This document shows, one piece after another, positions 1 through 8,308 of a DNA stretch of 64,000 nucleotides; the first letter of the stretch is position 1; every line of letters begins with the position of its first letter. Origin of the DNA: Lachnospiraceae bacterium 10-1 (GTDB lineage: Bacteria > Bacillota > Clostridia > Lachnospirales > Lachnospiraceae); contig KE159822.1 in NCBI GenBank assembly GCA_000403495.2, positions 1 to 64,000 on the forward strand, read 5' to 3'. Under the pieces are notes generated by a model. It did not search any database. It saw only the letters and a list, made by a program, of their open reading frames with translations, and was not told the DNA's origin. Made by a program: the position numbers and the translations under genes.

Positions 1-29
1 ATAGCATAAAATAGAGTAAAATGCTTGCG

Positions 30-57
30 TTCCGGATTTCTAGCGTGAGATCCGGAA
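30..57. repeat. 8-bp inverted repeat upstream of HTH gene
   Basis: TTCCGGAT at 30-37 is mirrored by ATCCGGAA at 50-57, with a 12-base loop. There is no T-run after it, so it is not an obvious terminator. It lies about 40 bp upstream of a -10 box and could be an operator for the HTH protein that follows, or the edge of an upstream gene or element that lies outside the window. Confidence 0.45.
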
Positions 58-97
58 TACATCTTCAGGGATACACCCCGAAATTAGGCGCTTACGG

Positions 98-117
98 TAT
101 AATATTAATGCGAGGAG
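98..117 (+). promoter_or_regulatory. -10 box and ribosome binding site of the HTH/HipA-like pair
   Basis: TATAAT at 98-103 and GAGGAG at 112-117 precede the ATG at 125. No good -35 is visible, which fits a promoter controlled by a regulator such as the adjacent HTH protein. Confidence 0.5.
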
Positions 118-124
118 TAATATT

Positions 125-553
125 ATGTTAAAGGAGTTATTGCATCAAAAAAATATGTCCATATATAAATTGGCTGGGATAAGTGGAATTCCTTACAGTA
201 CATTAAATGATATTGTAAATTATAAAGTAGACATAGCTAATATCAGGGCAGGAATTGTATTTAAGCTGGCTGGGATATTAAATATTTCTATGGATAAATT
301 ATACGAGTTATGTACGAATCAGATAATAGTGTATTCAGAAGGATATTCGGTAAAAGGAACAGTGGCCATAAGGAATAAGAAATATATACTGGAATTTCAA
401 TATCAAAACAGGGAATTTACGGATGAACTTTGCCCGGTAAAAAAGGAAGCAACAATGTTTATTGAAAGCATAGCGCGCTGGCAGATGGAAAAATTGATAT
501 CAGATTATGAAATGGAGAAGATATATGAATTATGTATTAAAGCGCAAAGATGA
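125..553 (+). CDS. XRE-type HTH protein, probable HipB-like antitoxin
   Basis: This is a 142-residue protein. Residues 1-65 resemble a Cro/CI (XRE) helix-turn-helix: a conserved start (MLKELL...KNMSIYKLA), the recognition-helix stretch GIPYSTLNDIV, and a later LAGILNISMDKLYEL segment. The remaining 75 residues are a beta-rich segment without a recognised domain. It overlaps the next gene, which encodes a HipA-like kinase, so by analogy with HipBA it is probably the DNA-binding antitoxin and autorepressor of a two-gene operon. The order (HTH first, kinase second) and the overlap support that. The family assignment of the HTH is good; the antitoxin role is inferred. Confidence 0.7.
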   Translation: MLKELLHQKNMSIYKLAGISGIPYSTLNDIVNYKVDIANIRAGIVFKLAGILNISMDKLYELCTNQIIVYSEGYSVKGTVAIRNKKYILEFQYQNREFTDELCPVKKEATMFIESIARWQMEKLISDYEMEKIYELCIKAQR

Positions 554-1754
554 AATTATAACGGTTATTGATTTTGCTGATGATGGCAGTGTCTATAAGT
601 TTCATCAAAAATTAATTAATCCGGAATTGGCTCCATTGCATGATGATAATAATTTTAATTGGCTAAAACAATGGTGGAAGAGAAGGTCGATTCCGATAAC
701 GCAGGGAAATATCAGACAGATGCTTGAAAAGAAAGGGTTGCTTGGACCGGAAGACTTTTTGTTTAAGAATTTGGGATTATCGTTAACGGATTATTATTGG
801 ATATCGCCTTTGGATTCTGGGATGATGTGGAAAGATGTTAATCTTTTTGATAATGATTTTCATGGAAATGTTTTGCTTTATGAAGCCGAGGATGATAATT
901 ATGATAATTTGCCCCATTATACCCCTAATGGTTCCTTACAGGGAACATTGGAAAAAAGCTGGATCATATTAAATGGAGAGCGCGGTTTATTAAAAGGAAA
1001 TCGTGATAATTTGTCTTCGGAAAGCATCAATGAGGTTATAGCTTCAAAATTGCATGAAATGCAGGGATTCAACAATTACACGAAGTATAAACTCATCAGG
1101 ATCAATGGTCGAAATTATGACTATGGCTGCTATTCGAAGCTTTTTACTTCTGAAAAATTGGAACTGATATTTGCCTATGATGTGGTTTGTTCTGAAAAGA
1201 AATTGAATGACGTATCTGCTTTCGAACATTTTATTCAGGTCTGCGTAAAGCATGGACTGGACGAAGAGGAGCTTAGAAGCTATTTGGATTATATGATTTT
1301 ATCTGATTTTGTATTGTCAGGAAAAGATCGCCATTTAAGTAATATTTCTATTTTAAGAGATTCTGAAACTTTACAGTTTGTGAAACCGGCGCCGATTTAC
1401 GATAGCGGAAAATGCTTATTCGTACAGGACAGTGTGCCATCAAGTGATAAAGGATTACTTAGTATAAAGACAGAAAGCTTTGCCGGTGATGAATTGAAAC
1501 TGCTGGGATTGGTAACAGACAGAAGCCTTTTAGACATTACGAAACTTCCTCCCCGTTCCTTTATAGAAGAAATCTATAGCATGGATTCGCAAATTGATGA
1601 GAAAAGGATCAGCTTAATAGGTGAAGGATATGAAAGAAAAATTGAATTGTTTAGAGCATTCCAATTGGGGCAGGATCTCCATAAAGTAAAAATGGCAATG
1701 AAAAATTATCGAAAACCAATAGTGAATACAGAGGAATTTGTTATTCAAAAGTGA
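525..1754 (+). CDS. HipA-like serine/threonine kinase (toxin-like)
   Basis: The protein has 409 residues from the ATG at 525. That start is preceded by GGAGA at 514-518; an in-frame ATG at 507 has a poorer site. The C-terminal half carries HipA-type kinase motifs: GKDRHLSNI near residue 268 (catalytic Asp, Arg, His and Asn positions) and APIYDSG further on (metal-binding Asp). The N-terminal half diverges from E. coli HipA and lacks an obvious HipA N-terminal subdomain. HipA kinases phosphorylate a translation component such as glutamyl-tRNA synthetase; the target here is unknown. It overlaps the HTH gene, as in toxin-antitoxin operons. It could instead be a domesticated HipA-fold kinase without toxicity. 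Confidence 0.7.
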   Translation: MNYVLKRKDEIITVIDFADDGSVYKFHQKLINPELAPLHDDNNFNWLKQWWKRRSIPITQGNIRQMLEKKGLLGPEDFLFKNLGLSLTDYYWISPLDSGMMWKDVNLFDNDFHGNVLLYEAEDDNYDNLPHYTPNGSLQGTLEKSWIILNGERGLLKGNRDNLSSESINEVIASKLHEMQGFNNYTKYKLIRINGRNYDYGCYSKLFTSEKLELIFAYDVVCSEKKLNDVSAFEHFIQVCVKHGLDEEELRSYLDYMILSDFVLSGKDRHLSNISILRDSETLQFVKPAPIYDSGKCLFVQDSVPSSDKGLLSIKTESFAGDELKLLGLVTDRSLLDITKLPPRSFIEEIYSMDSQIDEKRISLIGEGYERKIELFRAFQLGQDLHKVKMAMKNYRKPIVNTEEFVIQK

Positions 1755-1777
1755 TTATTTTTTGGAGGATATTTTTG

Positions 1778-1873
1778 ATGAAGCAAATCGCCTGGTTTAT
1801 GAAGTTTATGATAATCAAAATTTTTAGATTCCTTTATTTCCTGCAAAAGGTAGATGCAAAATTAAGTATGTAA
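1778..1873 (+). CDS. Small basic/hydrophobic peptide ORF (31 aa)
   Basis: A very good ribosome binding site (TTGGAGGAT at 1762-1770) precedes the ATG at 1778. The ORF encodes 31 residues, rich in Phe, Ile, Lys and Met, ending in VDAKLSM. The peptide looks like a short amphipathic or membrane-associated segment. It follows the HipA-like gene by 23 bp. No family is recognised. The strong translation signal is the only positive evidence; it may be a small protein or a remnant. The following 209 bp, to the next gene, show only A+T-rich sequence. Confidence 0.4.
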   Translation: MKQIAWFMKFMIIKIFRFLYFLQKVDAKLSM

Positions 1874-2082
1874 GCTAAGAATAAAGGCTTATGTCTTTTT
1901 TATGATAGAAAAATTAAGGGATTAACCTGAAATAGGAACTATAATTCATATTGAAAAATGTCGAAAAAAGAATAAAATAAATATAACGAAGAAATTTCCA
2001 AAATGAAAGATAATTTATAGTTATCTATTGGATTTATGGTGGAGAAATTGCTATGTGGTAAAATGTTTTTGGGAGATTAAAA

Positions 2083-3501
2083 ATGGGAAAAAACAAAAAT
2101 AGATTAAATAAATTTGTAAAATCATCAGAACCGCTTTTAAATGATTTAGTGGCTCATGGAAGAACTTTTTCAGGCAATTATCAAGGTGAAAATATCAAAC
2201 GCCTTAAATTAACAGATTGTATTTTTGATGGAGCTATACTTAATGATGTGGCAGCAACTGGTTCTAATTTTTGCAGGTGTAAATTTGAAGATTGTGATAT
2301 GGACCAGGGAGATTTCGAATATTGTGATTTTTTCAAATGTGATATCAAGGCAAAAACACGTATTTCAATCGCTTTCGATAATAGCAATTTTATCGAAACA
2401 AAAATACATGATTTAAAGTTTTACTCCAGTACTTTTTCCAATTCATTTTTTGATGAAACAGAATTTATAAATGTTGAAATAAATGACTGTACGTTAGAGG
2501 CAGCAACATTTCAGAGATGTTATTTTAAAAGCATTGATTTTAGCAATCTTAATTTGGATTTTGTTGATTTTCGCACTCCTCACTTTGATAAATCTATTTT
2601 ACCAATGTCACAAATTACATATACATATGGTCTTTTGCAGTATTTGATGACTACAGACGATAATGTTTATATTACTGAAAAAGGTAAAAAAATTGACTCT
2701 AAAAAATATATAGGTGAAGTTTTGCCTGCATTGCTGGAATTCTATTTGAATATGAATGAAGAAGAAAAAGCTAAAATCTATTTTCCTCTTATTAACATTT
2801 TATTGGTTTTGGATAATGTTGATGAAGCCAATAAATACTTGGAAAAAGCTTTGAACCTTTCAGCATCAATACAAGATTTTCGAATGCTGAAACATTATTG
2901 CAAACTGATTAATCTCAGCGAAAAATACACTACAAGACATAAAAAAAGTGTCTATCAGAGAATATGCAGTTTTTTCCGTCCCAGTACTATGACTTCATGG
3001 CAGTTAAAAGACTATTCCAGAAATATAGGGGATATGAAATATATTTTACTAATTGAAAACAATCTGCCTACGCTTGTATTTAACATTTTAACTGATATTT
3101 ATCATACTGGAATGGAGAAAATCGGGATTATCATAAGTGATATTTTAGGCTTATCTGACCAATATGACAGTACACCTCAAAGAGATATTCGCATTGAAAT
3201 AAGCAGAAATTCTCCGATTATGATTTCTGTACAATTTACTGAATCAATAGAAAATGTTTTTTACTTGTTAAAAGATTTGATTAAACTGACCTGCTACACT
3301 GTTTCAAAAGATCGTTTGTCGTTAAAATCAGATACCCCTATTATAGGCCATTTCCCTGCTGAATATACTACAGGCGATTATGAAATAAAAGAAAAATTAA
3401 TGAAATATGAACAGGTTCAATTATCTCTAGCATTATTGAATTTCCATATAGAAAATTGGACTAAAGAATATGGTTCAAATTATCCCGCCATCATTAATTG
3501 A
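2083..3501 (+). CDS. Pentapeptide-repeat protein with unknown C-terminal domain
   Basis: The protein has 472 residues. From about residue 30 to 165 it shows A(D/N)LXX-like pentapeptide units (CIFDGAILNDV, CKFEDCDMDQGDFEYCDF, SIDFSNLNLDFVDF), which fold as a right-handed quadrilateral beta-helix. Residues 210-290 look helical and TPR-like (EEEKAKIYFPL..., VDEANKYLEKALNL). The last 150 residues form an alpha/beta domain that is not recognised (DIRIEISRNSPIMISVQF). There is no signal peptide, so it is probably cytoplasmic. A membrane protein gene follows after 66 bp, so the two are probably co-transcribed. Pentapeptide proteins act as DNA mimics, scaffolds or conflict-system components; which applies here is unknown. 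Confidence 0.6.
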   Translation: MGKNKNRLNKFVKSSEPLLNDLVAHGRTFSGNYQGENIKRLKLTDCIFDGAILNDVAATGSNFCRCKFEDCDMDQGDFEYCDFFKCDIKAKTRISIAFDNSNFIETKIHDLKFYSSTFSNSFFDETEFINVEINDCTLEAATFQRCYFKSIDFSNLNLDFVDFRTPHFDKSILPMSQITYTYGLLQYLMTTDDNVYITEKGKKIDSKKYIGEVLPALLEFYLNMNEEEKAKIYFPLINILLVLDNVDEANKYLEKALNLSASIQDFRMLKHYCKLINLSEKYTTRHKKSVYQRICSFFRPSTMTSWQLKDYSRNIGDMKYILLIENNLPTLVFNILTDIYHTGMEKIGIIISDILGLSDQYDSTPQRDIRIEISRNSPIMISVQFTESIENVFYLLKDLIKLTCYTVSKDRLSLKSDTPIIGHFPAEYTTGDYEIKEKLMKYEQVQLSLALLNFHIENWTKEYGSNYPAIIN

Positions 3502-3567
3502 ACTTTCATAGCAGAAAGAAATTAACAAAACGGATGTGTATAAAATAAAAAGGAATGTTATAATTCA

Positions 3568-4290
3568 ATGAAACAGGCATATTACATTATTAACAGTAAG
3601 TTATTGGTTACCAATATCAATCATCATATAAACAAGCCATTATTATTTTGGATTCGAAAAATACTATGGTTCTTTTTTGTTATAACAATCTTTATTTGCA
3701 CAGGGCTTATATTTTATGTAATTTTATATTCAGACAATAATTTATTTAATGTAATCTCTTTGGGAGCTGTTTTCGCCACATTTGGTTCTACACTTGTCAG
3801 TATTGCCTCATTGCTTTGCAATAGATATTATGAAGAATTTAACAGTTGCATTAATATTTTCAAAAATGAATTATTGACACAGGAAATTAATTTCAATTGG
3901 ATTTTTCTAAAAAAGCAAGGTGTGGTTAGAAAATCTCAAAATGAATACATAATTTACCATGCAGATAATCCTAAAGTAGTTTTTGAAATAGGTTCTGTAA
4001 ATTTATCCATAGAAATTCCTGTCGAAAAAAAAGACTTCTATGAATTAGCACTTCTTAAAAAAATATTTAAAATGAAAATAGCCAAACAGACGTATCTTGT
4101 ATATTTGTTAAATTATGCGGATTCCATTATGGAATCTGGACTATATATATGGGAATGCACATACCATATATTATGCAGTGCTTTTTTTTATAAAATATAT
4201 CGAAATTTTATTATAACGGGTGTCATGTTCTTCATAAGCGGACTTGTTGCTGTTTTTTTATACCCCGTTATCATGCAAGGTTGCTTTTAG
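3568..4290 (+). CDS. Membrane protein with paired N-terminal helices, unknown function
   Basis: The protein has 240 residues. Two strong hydrophobic helices lie at about 27-53 (ILWFFFVITIFICTGLIFYV) and 60-84 (ISLGAVFATFGSTLVSIASLL). A soluble region of about 110 residues follows, and there is a further hydrophobic helix at the C terminus (IITGVMFFISGLVAVFLYPV). It is translated in the same direction as, and just after, the pentapeptide-repeat gene. Its 3' end overlaps the 3' end of the convergent ATP-grasp/radical-SAM gene by 33 bp. No family is recognised. A two-gene unit of soluble sensor or scaffold plus membrane partner is a reasonable but unproven reading. Confidence 0.5.
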   Translation: MKQAYYIINSKLLVTNINHHINKPLLFWIRKILWFFFVITIFICTGLIFYVILYSDNNLFNVISLGAVFATFGSTLVSIASLLCNRYYEEFNSCINIFKNELLTQEINFNWIFLKKQGVVRKSQNEYIIYHADNPKVVFEIGSVNLSIEIPVEKKDFYELALLKKIFKMKIAKQTYLVYLLNYADSIMESGLYIWECTYHILCSAFFYKIYRNFIITGVMFFISGLVAVFLYPVIMQGCF

Positions 4291-6561
4291 CACATTATCT
4301 TCGCAAAAGTGACATGCTGGCCCTAAAGGAACATTATATCTGCGGCAGATTTCCTCTGTTTGTTCCCATATTTTGAGAACCTCGTCACTAGCTGGAGCCC
4401 AGAAATTTTCTAACTGTTCAGCCGGTTTTATTAATGAGAGGATCGGGGATACTCCCAGTTTGCATAAAAATTCTACTCCTTGAAGGAGCGAATCTACAGG
4501 CTCTAATCCTACGATTAAAACACTTCGCACATTTCCATTTTTCCCCCAAAGCATAACAGCTTCTTTAAAAGCATTTTCATATCTTTCTAGCGATAATAAA
4601 CCTTTACCTGGCATATATTTACGGGCCAAAATACGATCATATATTTCCAAGTTAAATGCAACTTCAGTAACACCTGCTTCTTTCAAATGTGCTAATATTT
4701 TTGTTTCCTTTGGTGGAATAGACATTAAATAAATTTTTTTGGCAGTAGCATTATGAATATAACTGACAATTTTTATGATTTCAGAAAAATCATCTGAAGG
4801 TTTCTGCGAACCACCTCCTACCAGATAATGTTTGATAGATGGGTTGGAAATATAGGCTTGCAGCACCTCTTTAATATCTTCAAAAGAAAAAGTCTGGTCA
4901 GTGGATTCTATATCACAAAATGTACACCCAATGCCTTGTTCCTTAAAAAAACAGCCTTCACGCTGGTGTATTCTAAGACGGTCTACACCTAAATAGGCAA
5001 TCTCATTATAGCATATATGGTTCTTTGTCAACTGCTGTGCCAGCAAGTCATTAGTTCTGACAGATACTCTGGCAATGGGGTTCTCATAATAATTTAGCCA
5101 ATATTCGTTATTTATAAAAACTACCTCAAACGGACTAAGTTCGGAAAATTCTACCTTATATGGCACATTAAGAAATAATTTTCCCTCAACTGAAAGATCA
5201 ATCGCATAAAAAATTTCATAATTAATGCCACCATTTTGCGCAAGCTGCTCTACCGCCTGTTTGCTAATTCGTATACCCAAATTTAACATTAATACTTTAA
5301 AGCGTTTTATCTGTTTTGTCCAAGAAATGCCATCTAACAAATTAAAATCATAGTGGAAACCATTATATAATCTGCATGTATATTCAGGTGAAACACATGC
5401 GATATTTATTCTAAAAACCAGCTTAAAAAGATATGTATTGTTTTCCATTGGAATATTCCAATCCAAATTATCATCAATACATTGGGCAACTTCGGGACAG
5501 TCTTTGCTTTTTTCCCAAACATACTTCAACTGCTTTTTTGTCTTTGAATGAAAAGAATAATTATAAAAACTGTTTTCAATAGTCAAAACAGGAATATTGA
5601 AAGATGAAGTTTGATTGTAAAAAGAATCTATATGTAATTCCTGTAAGGAAGGTAATGATAACTTATTTAATGTATCATTAATTAAAAAAGACGAGGATTG
5701 AAATCTGGCATTAACCTCCATAAAAAAAACTTCGTCAGGAGTCGTTAAAAAATCAATGCCACAAATCCCTCTATACCCTCCGGCCTGTAAATGTTTACCA
5801 ATTATTTCGCTATACTGTTGAATTTTAGAAATAATATTTGAGGGCAATTGATTTAACATAAAGAAATCTGCACCGCCATAGCATAAATGTCTCTGATTTT
5901 CGTAAATAATTTGTACTGATGCAGGAAATAAAAGTATTTCCTGCTCATAAATAATCAAATGAATGTTTACAGAAATATTTTTTTCCTGAAAAGGAGTTAC
6001 AGTGTAAATAGATTGCGCACTAATATTTGATTGAATATCTTTCATATCATCATCATTTGAAATGAGCCATGTTCCTGATCCACCACAAGAAAAAGTCCCC
6101 TGTATTACAAAACTGTTTTCGTTCGGGAAAGCATTACAGATGTAGTCATAACTTAACTCTACTCCCAGCATAGTTGTAAATGGTATTACCGGAATTATTT
6201 TTGACAGCCATAATTTTGTATAAATCTTATTCTCAAGCAAATCTGTAATTGATGAGGAATTCATACATATAGCATGTTCTGAAATAATAGGATCATATTC
6301 ATCTACTTCCATTGGATAATATAGCAGAAATTTACATTGAGGATATTTTAGTAAAATTTTCGTTGCTGTTTCACTGATGAAAGAATTCAATCCATTATTA
6401 TCCTTATTGTAATCAATTCTTCTATTTTTTTCTTTTTCATAACTATAATTGTTTCTTTCATTGCTGCCAAAGACAGTAATAGAGCCGTCAAATAACTGCC
6501 CGGTGGCAGCAATTTCCGACTCACGAATACCAATCCAGAAAATTTTTTCTCCATGAAACAT
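4258..6561 (-). CDS. ATP-grasp ligase / radical SAM fusion protein
   Basis: The protein has 767 residues from the ATG at 6561, which follows a GGAGGA site; an upstream ATG at 6597 has none. Residues 1 to about 350 look like an ATP-grasp domain, with a glycine-rich nucleotide loop (FSCGGSGTW) and the metal-binding pattern MEVNAR near residue 280. After a linker of about 180 residues comes a radical SAM domain with Cys537, Cys546 and Cys549, a CX8CX2C arrangement instead of the common CX3CX2C. It is followed by VGGGSQKPSDD, which probably contacts SAM. A further CX2C (GPACHFCED) lies near the C terminus. ATP-grasp enzymes join a carboxylate to an amine or thiol, and radical SAM enzymes do radical chemistry, so the fusion suggests synthesis of a modified peptide or small metabolite. 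Substrate unknown. No precursor peptide gene was found beside it. Confidence 0.7.
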   Translation of the reverse strand: MFHGEKIFWIGIRESEIAATGQLFDGSITVFGSNERNNYSYEKEKNRRIDYNKDNNGLNSFISETATKILLKYPQCKFLLYYPMEVDEYDPIISEHAICMNSSSITDLLENKIYTKLWLSKIIPVIPFTTMLGVELSYDYICNAFPNENSFVIQGTFSCGGSGTWLISNDDDMKDIQSNISAQSIYTVTPFQEKNISVNIHLIIYEQEILLFPASVQIIYENQRHLCYGGADFFMLNQLPSNIISKIQQYSEIIGKHLQAGGYRGICGIDFLTTPDEVFFMEVNARFQSSSFLINDTLNKLSLPSLQELHIDSFYNQTSSFNIPVLTIENSFYNYSFHSKTKKQLKYVWEKSKDCPEVAQCIDDNLDWNIPMENNTYLFKLVFRINIACVSPEYTCRLYNGFHYDFNLLDGISWTKQIKRFKVLMLNLGIRISKQAVEQLAQNGGINYEIFYAIDLSVEGKLFLNVPYKVEFSELSPFEVVFINNEYWLNYYENPIARVSVRTNDLLAQQLTKNHICYNEIAYLGVDRLRIHQREGCFFKEQGIGCTFCDIESTDQTFSFEDIKEVLQAYISNPSIKHYLVGGGSQKPSDDFSEIIKIVSYIHNATAKKIYLMSIPPKETKILAHLKEAGVTEVAFNLEIYDRILARKYMPGKGLLSLERYENAFKEAVMLWGKNGNVRSVLIVGLEPVDSLLQGVEFLCKLGVSPILSLIKPAEQLENFWAPASDEVLKIWEQTEEICRRYNVPLGPACHFCEDNVLKATLHDNGV

Positions 6562-6640
6562 AATGATTCCTCCATCTATTCTCCACCATAAATCCAATAG
6601 ATAACTATAAATTATCTTTCATTTTAGAAATTATACTCTT

Positions 6641-6793
6641 GCTATATCAACTGCAATTCCGGAGGTACAGTCAAATAAAATTGAAAATCAAGACCGCAAA
6701 GAAGTTCATAAGGGAGAAGCGCGCAGATTTTTGCAGGAACTGGGATTTAGCGGAAACAATTATGCACAGATGCGCAGAGAATGGGAATTATAA
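6641..6793 (+). pseudogene. C-terminal remnant of an unidentified gene
   Basis: An open frame without a start codon encodes about 50 residues ending in GFSGNNYAQMRREWEL, with coding-like composition and a proper stop. It looks like the tail of a larger gene whose body is gone. The parent family is not recognised. It lies in the 309-bp gap between two genes. Confidence 0.35.
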
Positions 6794-6870
6794 AAATTTT
6801 TTATGATGCAAAAATGATGCATAGTTGATTTATAATAAGATAAAGAAAAAACACGAAGGGATCGTTTGGG

Positions 6871-8250
6871 ATGAATTGTAAGAAAAAATTTGTAGCTGGA
6901 TTCATATTCATATTTATACTGATTTTAACAGGAATCATTATTTCTTTATCAAATTATGCATCAAAAGCAGAAGAAAGCCACCAGGCAGTGGAAGAGAGTG
7001 CTGACAGAGAAAAAGAAGAAAGCAGGACGCAGGATGAGCAAGAAGAATTTAAATCATTACTGCCGGAAGCCACAGATGCTGCGTCTGTAAAAGGAAGCGA
7101 TTCCTGCTTTACCTATGAGGAACTGCCGGATGGAACCCTGCGGATTACAGGCTATGATGAGGAGAAAAACACGCAGAATCCTTATCAGGTAACCATTCCT
7201 TCCACAATTGATGGAAAACAGGTATCTACTCTTGGAAAGGAATGTCTGGGTACGCCCTATGCAGGAAATATGCTGGAACTTACGATTTCTGACGGGATTA
7301 CAACAATAGAAGAAAATATAATTGAAAATACTTCTGACATTGGTCTTATAAAACTGCCGGATAGTGTGATTTCCATTGATGAAAAAGCTTTTTGGAGAAA
7401 TGACAGCCAGTGGCCGGTTGCGATTGCCTGCAAGGACACTTCCTATGCGTATCAATATGCAAAAGAAAATAGCTATGCTTTTCAGGTGGCAGAGTCTGTT
7501 TTGCCGGAAAATGCTTTTTTAAAGGAGTATAGAAACAGGGCGACAATGGAGATTCCCTATTTTGCACATTTAAGGACAGAAGGAGAGCGGTATGACTATA
7601 TTACGATAGAATATCGGGATAATGAAATTGATAAAAGACTGGAAGGGGAGCTGATTTATCATGAACCAAATGAATTTCTGGTATTGATTCTGGACAAAAA
7701 GGATGGAGACATCCTGCAATGTATTGATTCCTCCAGTATGGATACTGAAAAAACAACATTCTGTTGGTTGGATGGTGTCTGGTGTCAGAATTTTTTATCT
7801 TTGGCAGACTGGAATTTTGACGGGGAAGAAGATCTATGCTGCAATCAGGGGATATTTGGTACGGGAGCTGCATCCTTTTCTTCTTTATTTGTTTATGATG
7901 CCGATAGTGGACTTTATGAAAATGTGCCAGAATTTTTGGGGATTGATTCCCCTTCCTTAAGGCAGGATAAAGAGTGTATTTATGGATTTTCCAGAAATGG
8001 CGCCGCAACCCATTATGTAGACCGGTATGAGTATGTGGACGACCGGCTTACAAACGTTGCAAGACTCAGCCAGGTCGTAAAGGATGGAAGTGAGGTTGAG
8101 ATTGTGGATGAACGTCTGATAGACGGAAAATGGCAGGTCTATCATCAGGAAATTTTTTACCCACTGGATCCGTCGGCAGAGGAATCCTGGCAGGATGCAT
8201 ATGAACAGTCGGAAATTTTGTATGTGAATGATGGATATTGGGATTTGTAA
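6871..8250 (+). CDS. Membrane-anchored cell-surface protein with LRR_5-like repeats
   Basis: The protein has 459 residues. Residues 1-33 are a basic start plus a hydrophobic stretch (FVAGFIFIFILILTGIIISL) acting as a signal anchor, followed by a Glu/Lys-rich linker to about 70. Residues 75-205 resemble BspA-type leucine-rich repeats (LRITGYDE, VTIPSTIDGKQVSTLG, LTISDGITTIEENI, IKLPDSVISIDEKAF). The C-terminal half has a FG-GAP-like or XAC2610-like pattern, with LADWNFDGEEDLCC as a possible calcium loop. It is probably displayed outside the membrane. It is monocistronic, with a hairpin terminator downstream. The domain calls come from motif reading only. Confidence 0.65.
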   Translation: MNCKKKFVAGFIFIFILILTGIIISLSNYASKAEESHQAVEESADREKEESRTQDEQEEFKSLLPEATDAASVKGSDSCFTYEELPDGTLRITGYDEEKNTQNPYQVTIPSTIDGKQVSTLGKECLGTPYAGNMLELTISDGITTIEENIIENTSDIGLIKLPDSVISIDEKAFWRNDSQWPVAIACKDTSYAYQYAKENSYAFQVAESVLPENAFLKEYRNRATMEIPYFAHLRTEGERYDYITIEYRDNEIDKRLEGELIYHEPNEFLVLILDKKDGDILQCIDSSSMDTEKTTFCWLDGVWCQNFLSLADWNFDGEEDLCCNQGIFGTGAASFSSLFVYDADSGLYENVPEFLGIDSPSLRQDKECIYGFSRNGAATHYVDRYEYVDDRLTNVARLSQVVKDGSEVEIVDERLIDGKWQVYHQEIFYPLDPSAEESWQDAYEQSEILYVNDGYWDL

Positions 8251-8278
8251 TGTAATTAAATGAGTGAAAATATGAAGG

Positions 8279-8308
8279 CAGGCGGATGCTCTGGGTTCCG
8301 CCTGTTTT
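8279..8308. terminator. Bidirectional rho-independent terminator
   Basis: CAGGCGGA at 8279-8286 pairs with TCCGCCTG at 8297-8304, followed by TTTT. It sits between convergent genes and can serve both strands. Confidence 0.75.

Noticed and set aside
7057-8145. Several minus-strand frames of 60-135 residues opposite the surface protein
   Set aside because: All are opposite a gene with clear domains, without translation signals.
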